Below are positions 58,261-64,000 of a stretch of 64,000 bases of DNA, piece by piece. Position 1 is the stretch's first letter; each line of letters begins with the position of its first letter. The notes below the pieces were generated by a model that did not search any database, was not told the origin of the DNA, and worked only from the letters and a program-made list of their open reading frames with translations. Origin of the DNA: Leucaena leucocephala (taxonomy: Eukaryota > Streptophyta > Magnoliopsida > Fabales > Fabaceae); NCBI GenBank assembly GCA_037074615.1, contig CM073542.1, positions 16,632,001 to 16,696,000 on the forward strand, given 5' to 3'. The translations under genes were made by a program, and so were the position numbers.

Positions 58261-59168
58261 GCTGTAATGTTTCTATTCTTTTTAATAAACTCACAAATTT
58301 TTTGTTTTAAGCTTTGTTTAGCCTTCATATTCTCAAAATAGTTGTTCAATATTTATGTTTTGATAATTAAAGTTGTTAACTTAAGCTTAGGAGTGTATAG
58401 TTAAATTTTTGAAGGATGCTCTGTTATTGGATTGAAAAATAGAAGCTAATAGAGGATGAATTAGTCCAACATTCGATTAATGGTGGGAAATAACTTTAGT
58501 CTCTTTGTGAAATATGTGATAAATATGTTATTTTGGTGAAATTAATCGATTAACAGTTACATTAATGTTAGTTAATCAAATAGCTAAACGATTAATCAAT
58601 TTTAAAAATGTTTTAAAAGTTGTTTTATTTTGGAATTAATTGATTAAGAATTCGACTAATATTAATTAAAAGAACAGCTAATCTATTAATGCATATTGAA
58701 TATGTGTTAAATGTTATTTTTCTTAAGAATTAATCAATTAATTATTCGATTCATGTTAATTAATCTAACATCTAATCGATTAATCAATGTTGAATCTGTA
58801 TTAGATGTTGCTGTTATTTGAAATTAATCAATTGACTATTTAATTAATTGGAATTAATAGAACTCCTAATCGATTAATTTGTTTTTGTATGTGCATATGT
58901 GATGAAATTAATCGATTACTTAATCCATTAATAGGCATTAATCGATTAAAATAAGGATTTATCAGTTATCAATTGCTACTATTCACTATTCAATTCGATC
59001 CTTAATCGACTAATCTTTAATCTCTCTCACTTTCAATCATTAAAAAAAATCCTCAAATCACTTTGTGGGATTGTTTGCGTACCCTCCACATTTAGCCCAC
59101 CAAAAATCATCCACAAATTCCTCCATTTAGCCAATCATTTTCTCAAAATCCCAAAGTATTTGTTCACG
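58261..59168 (+). repeat. spacer rich in TTAATCGATTAA palindromes
   Basis: It occupies the same position as 40641-41731, between RNase H and the env-like frame, and starts with a similar phrase (CTTAAGCTTAGGAGTGTATAG against CTTAAGCATCAGAGTGTCTAG). Exact TTAATCGATTAA stands at 58542 and 58938, with AATCGATTA or one-mismatch forms near 58572, 58700, 58775, 58870, 58905 and 59005. There is no gene. Confidence 0.7.
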
Positions 59169-59855
59169 ATAGCAAGAACCAAAACCACCAATCCATATGG
59201 GTCCGAGGAAATTCCCTTCAAATTAGTCTCTGACACTCCTCAGGCTTCAATCTCATAGGAGAAAAAGAAGAAATATCAACCTAAGGTGGCCAAAGATTGC
59301 TCATAAGTGTTAAAGGGAAAAGAACAAAGCATCTGAGCCTTCTCTAAAGTCTGCTACAAAGAGAAAGGAAAAGTCATAATAGATCAATTCTAACACTGAT
59401 TCTGATCTAAAGTTCACTGCTACGCTGGAGAAGATAGTGAACATTACAATTAAGTCTCTTGGTAAGAGATAGAGGACATCAAGAAAGTCTAATACTACAC
59501 TAGTTCTCTTAGATTCTTAGCCATCTAGTTTGATTTTTCTACAAGGCAATCTGGATTTAGATATTGATATGGCTAAATACAACACTGAGTTTAGGGAGAG
59601 AAAGTGTTGTCTAGTAGTATATGTGAATATCTCTAATCTAAAGGCGATCACAAGGTCAATTTGGACTTGATAGATCCTCTATATAACTTTAGAGCTGGAT
59701 TACAATCAATGAGGCTTATAGATTAGATAAAGTTTGAAAGTTTTATTACAACATAGAAATTTATGCCACATTAGATGAAGATGAAACCATTCTAGACAGT
59801 TATATGACTACTAGGCTGAGATGTAGGGAGATTGGTTTGCATGGATTGTCGTCAT
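59169..59855 (+). pseudogene. env-like / 'plant transposon protein' frame, second copy, start lost and truncated
   Basis: At 59169 ATA GCA AGA ACC AAA ACC corresponds to the MARTK start of the sister frame at 41732, with ATG mutated to ATA. Near 59730-59850, FYYNIEIYATLDEDETILDS and SYMTTRLRCREIGLHG match the FYYNMQIFY block of the sister frame. The coiled-coil and proline-rich part is missing because the sequence passes into the next element at about 59856. Confidence 0.6.
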
Positions 59856-62800
59856 CCTATGCATCAAAATAAAATTAATTACACCATATTAATGTAGTAT
59901 AAGGCACAACCCTATCATTCTTCTCGAGGAACCTTTTTATTGGAAACCTAGCAAACTGGTGACAAAACCATTCAAAACCTGAGTGAAAGAAAACTTTTGA
60001 TTTTAGGTTTGATTGATTTTTGAAGCAATAAAATAAAGGTGCAGTAAAATAAATATTTTTGTATTTTTGATTAAGTTGGAAAATGAGTGGATTTTGAAAG
60101 GAATGTGTTAAGACAGACTCTTGATGATGGAAAACTATCTATCCTTGCTTTTAATATGATATGGGATTTTAAAATCACTAAGTCTTAAAAGAAACCTCAA
60201 TCGATTTATTGAGTATAGAATATTAACATTCCTTAAACTCATTTGATTAAAGCTAGTTTAAAAACCTTTAATGAACTGTTAAAAGCCACTTAGCGTGCAA
60301 TTTAAATTAGATGATGTAGATGCCCTCAAATGATCATCAATTGATGACCATATATTTCAAGTAATCGAATTAGTTAGCAACGATCGTTGATAAAAATCTA
60401 ATTACCCATAAATCAAAACTGAAATATTCATATTAAACCAATATCCAAATCATCCAAATTCAATTACAAAAATTAATCTCAGAATAATCAATCGATATCC
60501 AATCCTATCTCATAAAATCAAAACCCTAGATCTAGGAATTCCAAAACTATAAGAAAGGTGAGATTAAAACAGAAAATTCCTCATGTGCACTGTAGTCCAT
60601 GAGCTCAAGATATGCGATTTATTACCAAGAGACTAAAGGTTTAGCCTCTCATGACTCCTACTGTGCCATAATCGCTGGCCATATATAATGCCATGAAGAA
60701 AGGAGAAAGAGGTGATGGATTAATAATGTAGAGATGTGAGATTATGTGGCAAGGTGCAGAAGGATGAAAGATGAGTGTGTAGGTTGCGGAGAAGGTGTAA
60801 AGAGGATTCGAGTACTGCTTCTTAGCCTAATCAGGTCCAAAAACTAGCCCCTACGCCTGTACCTTCCTCTTCCTTTTATTCCCACATAACCTAATCTAAA
60901 ATGTGCAGCTTTAGCGATTGTCTCTTTTAGTCGCGACCAGATCCATGTTTTGGTCGTGACCTGTATACACAGAGAAATTTCCCAGAAGAAATTAGGTCGC
61001 GACCTTTGGACACTTTAGTCGCGACTAAAAAGCACAGAAGCGTGATCTGATTTTTTTGTCTTGTGATTTCTTTTTTGCTCAGTTAGTCCTTGGTTCTCCT
61101 CTAAAATACCTATGTTTCAAAACTAAAGCTCACTATAAAAGTCTAAATCAGTGAAGAATAATATTTATGCAGTTTGGAAGAGTTAATTTACTATTTTATC
61201 CTTTAATTACCATATTGCCAAACACAATCATGTATTATCACAAAAGCACAAATACATGCATAAAATGAATGGTAAAGTTATAATAAGACCTTGAAAATGT
61301 CATAGAAATAATATACAATTTGTGTCTTATTAATTCCCTCATACTTGAGCCTTTGTACTCCTGGATAAAGACATGAAGTACACCTAAGCTAAAGCTATTA
61401 AATCTGAGGTAATAACATAACCTACAGTGAAACCTTAAGACAATTAATGCACCATCTTTTGGGAGTGTATAAGTGATAATATGAGCAATGCCAAGTAATC
61501 AACTACTAACTGAAATCAAACTCAACTATATGAGCGTAATAGATTCTCTCTAAGGATGTAAGTATTTAGCTCTCATGTCCTCTCATTGAATGACAGATTA
61601 AAATTTCAAAGTAATCACTCAGAATCATGTAATAATCCTAAATCTAACAATAAAAACTTAGTGTTTCCAATTCAGTATCCATTTCTAAAAATTCAAGTGT
61701 GGCAATAGTTTCTATAAGCTATTTCATGCAAAGGCTGAAAATAGGAGGGAAATGAATCATTTATAAAAACTTTAGTAGCTCAACAAGAATCCTTCTATAT
61801 AGCATTGCACAAAGCAAAGAGAAGGTAAATGGATATTTTTACGTCAGGTCGCGACCGAAAGTAATGAAGCTCACGACCAAATTTCACGGTGGGTACTTGC
61901 TTTAGACTTATAGCATATAGTCATGACTTTGAAAGATTTTGGTCGTGACACAAATACACAGAGAGCATATTAAGTCTAAAATTCTATGTCAAGTCGCGAC
62001 TATACAATACATAGGTCATGACGAAATAACACAGGCACTACCACTTGATGCTTTTTAAAGCCCAAGACATCTTATATATTGAAACCTTTTTGGGTAACTG
62101 CAAAATAGTTTAAAGTGGGGATCCAATTTTTAGCAATTCATCACATATTAAGATCAAAAACAAAAATTTTGTGATGAAAGATTGGGTTAATCGAAGAATT
62201 TTGCATTAATTAGTATAGAAACAATAACATTTGGCCCACACTTAAACTTGGCAGTGTCCTCACTATCAGCGGAATATAGAAATCACAGCACTATATAAGG
62301 TAAATTCAATCTAGACCTAGAACAGTAGTTAAACACATTACTCAATACAATTTTGATAATGAAGCTCGTAATTACATTCAAATCATACATGGCAATACAA
62401 GTAAACCAAAGATGAGATGATGGGTAAGCTAAAATAATGCATGTGAGTGCATAAGCATCTCAAATAACTATCAATGAGTTCGTTAGACACGGATAATAAC
62501 AGAGTGTTATGCAAAATAGAAATAAACCAAAAACAAATAGAAATAAACTGAAGATAAATACTATCCTACTGAATCATCAAGCAGAAATATTAACTACTAC
62601 TTATACTGGTTTATCATTTTCCAATCATCAAACCAACATGTCAAGCATACACCATATTAGGTAAATTTGTACAAGGTAAGAGATAGAAAATGGACAACCT
62701 GGCCTCAAGGAGGGGGTGGGAACTCATAAGACTTCGAGAGATGGTTGTGTGATTGGAAAGTCTCCCCTATTGCCTTCTCTCTCCATTTTAGCGTCCCAAA

Positions 62801-62860
62801 ATCATACACTCTAACTACATCATGAAGTTCATCCAAGCTTGTCTTGAATTTTCCCCTTTA
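59856..62860 (-). mobile_element. gypsy-type element, LTR/leader region (Athila/Tat-like), leftward
   Basis: No pol is present. On the minus strand there are non-coding phrases I associate with Athila/Tat-type gypsy elements: CAAGTTTAAGTGTGGGCC (about 62255), GCTCAAGTATGAGGGAATTA (about 61345) and GGTTCCTCGAGAAGAATGAT then AGGGTTGTGCC (about 59930). Exact GTCGCGAC occurs at 60930, 60996, 61018, 61848 and 61993, with variants GTCGTGAC and GTCATGAC between. LTR boundaries were not located. Lineage is inferred from resemblance only. Confidence 0.45.
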
Positions 62861-62869
62861 AACTTGAAT

Positions 62870-63959
62870 TTTTCCAAAAGTTAGTATGTAGAACCAGCAA
62901 ACTTGTGTGGTATTCCCTCAACATCCTTTGTATATTTCTTAAAATCGCTCTTTTTGAGCTTGCTTAGATTCTCTATCTTACTACCTACTTTCTTAGATGT
63001 TGCACCAAGCTGAGGCTAGTTTATAACTGTAACATAGTTGAGATTACTCTCTTTCATACCTGTATCATTAGTAGAGATCAAATTATTTAAGAATCCTAAG
63101 GTATGAGAGGTAATTTTGGAATGTGAATGAAGAGAAGCAGAGTTAGAACATATTGGCCCTTTAACCAAAATAGTGGAGTGTGAAACTAAAGGGGTCTGAG
63201 AATCACTGATCGTGTCTGCCATTTCTAGTTATGACCTTTCAGGTTTATCTTCAACTTCTCGTCGTGACTCAAACTGACAGTGAGTGTCTCTGAAATGTTT
63301 AGTCACAACATACTCATCCTTCTATCACGACGGAACATTTTGGGAGTTTTGTGTCATGACAATATTGACATCTTGTCATGACTCTGCTTCATAGAAAGTT
63401 TCTATTGATCTTGTAGTCACGACACACAGTCTAGGGAGTTGTTAGTCATGACATTATCATTCTCAGGTTGTGACTCATTTTCACAGAGTCCCTGCCACAT
63501 CAAATTGATGTTTAGTCGTGACTTAGAGGTCTTCGAGTCATAACTTGGGATCACATATGTCGACCTTGCTTTATTTGTTCCGCTTGCGGCTCCCAAATTA
63601 TCATGTGACCCTATAAAATCACTCACAAACTCTTTCCCAAAAGTATTATTATTGGCAATTGATGAAATAGAATCGAGATTTGGTGACAATGAGAAATTTA
63701 CAGAAGGTGAAAGCATGCTATAATCATTAAAATAATTAACACATGATGCATTGCCTTTACAAAAGTAGGGAAAAGAATAAACAAAAGAAAGAGATTCAAA
63801 ATAATCATCATAAGCACACAAAGATGAATCTGAATCTACATACTTCTGAGATGCTTCATGGGACTTATTGGAATTATGCAACGTAAAATCATACTCATAA
63901 TGTAAACTCAGTTCATGCTCATCCCTAGTCTCTTCAACAGCATAATTAATAGCATTCAA
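62870..63959 (-). pseudogene. unknown ORF of the gypsy-type element, disrupted
   Basis: A minus-strand frame starts at ATG 63959 or earlier (possibly beyond the window) and stays open for 180 codons to 63417. It is acidic and rich in Ser, Asn and Asp, with no domain I recognise. After stops it seems to continue (63222-63016, a 68-codon Ser/Thr-rich part; then LSKLKKSDFKKYTKDVEGIP near 62940). Tat/Ogre elements carry an extra frame upstream of gag, which may be what this is. Variants of the GTCGCGAC palindrome lie inside the frame at 63261, 63353, 63375, 63416, 63445 and 63514. Confidence 0.4.
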
Positions 63960-64000
63960 ACTAGTACAAGTAGAATTATCAAAAGGGTATTTTATTGCTT

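Overview
The window is nuclear DNA of a flowering plant, most likely a eudicot. It is AT-rich, carries spliced genes, and is packed with Ty1/copia, Ty3/gypsy, LINE, SINE and hAT elements. The only intact-looking host gene is a group I WRKY transcription factor closest to WRKY2/WRKY34, at 12651-16868 on the minus strand. I could place six coding exons with consistent splice phases. About 4 kb upstream of it, also on the minus strand, is a broken fragment of an RraA-like gene (20980-21210). From memory, Arabidopsis has an RraA-like gene (AT5G56260) beside WRKY2 (AT5G56270), so this pair looks like conserved gene order. I cannot name the species.

Layout. 1-5010: relics of two copia elements and a LINE tail, all minus. 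5270-7775: a decayed gypsy-type LTR. 8690-10420: a minus-strand LINE split by a short A-tailed retroposon. 10430-12570: no recognisable gene. 12651-17640: the WRKY gene and its leader/promoter, with a tRNA-derived SINE in one intron. 18085-19270: a diverged tandem duplication of about 600 bp. 20980-21960: the RraA-like fragment and its leader. About 22150-33315: a plus-strand L1-type LINE that has received an hAT DNA transposon (22277-26370, exact 8-bp target duplication), a second copy of the A-tailed retroposon (28008-28224, 17-bp target duplication) and an RTE-clade LINE (29230-31205). 33316-37200: a second, 5'-truncated L1.

37499-59855 is a patchwork of SIRE-like copia elements carrying an extra 'plant transposon protein' (env-like) reading frame. 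An 8.6-kb minus-strand copia element with two LTRs of about 1.78 kb (47468-56100) is nested in one of them. 59856-64000 is part of a minus-strand gypsy-type element (Athila/Tat-like leader and an unknown ORF).

All element reading frames contain stops or frameshifts, so the transposons look dead. I found no new cellular pathway. The most unusual signal is that three different retroelements each carry many dispersed copies of their own CpG-containing palindrome (TTATCGATAA, TTAATCGATTAA, GTCGCGAC). These lie in LTRs, in the spacer between pol and the env-like frame, or in the leader, and the decayed copies look like CpG deamination products.
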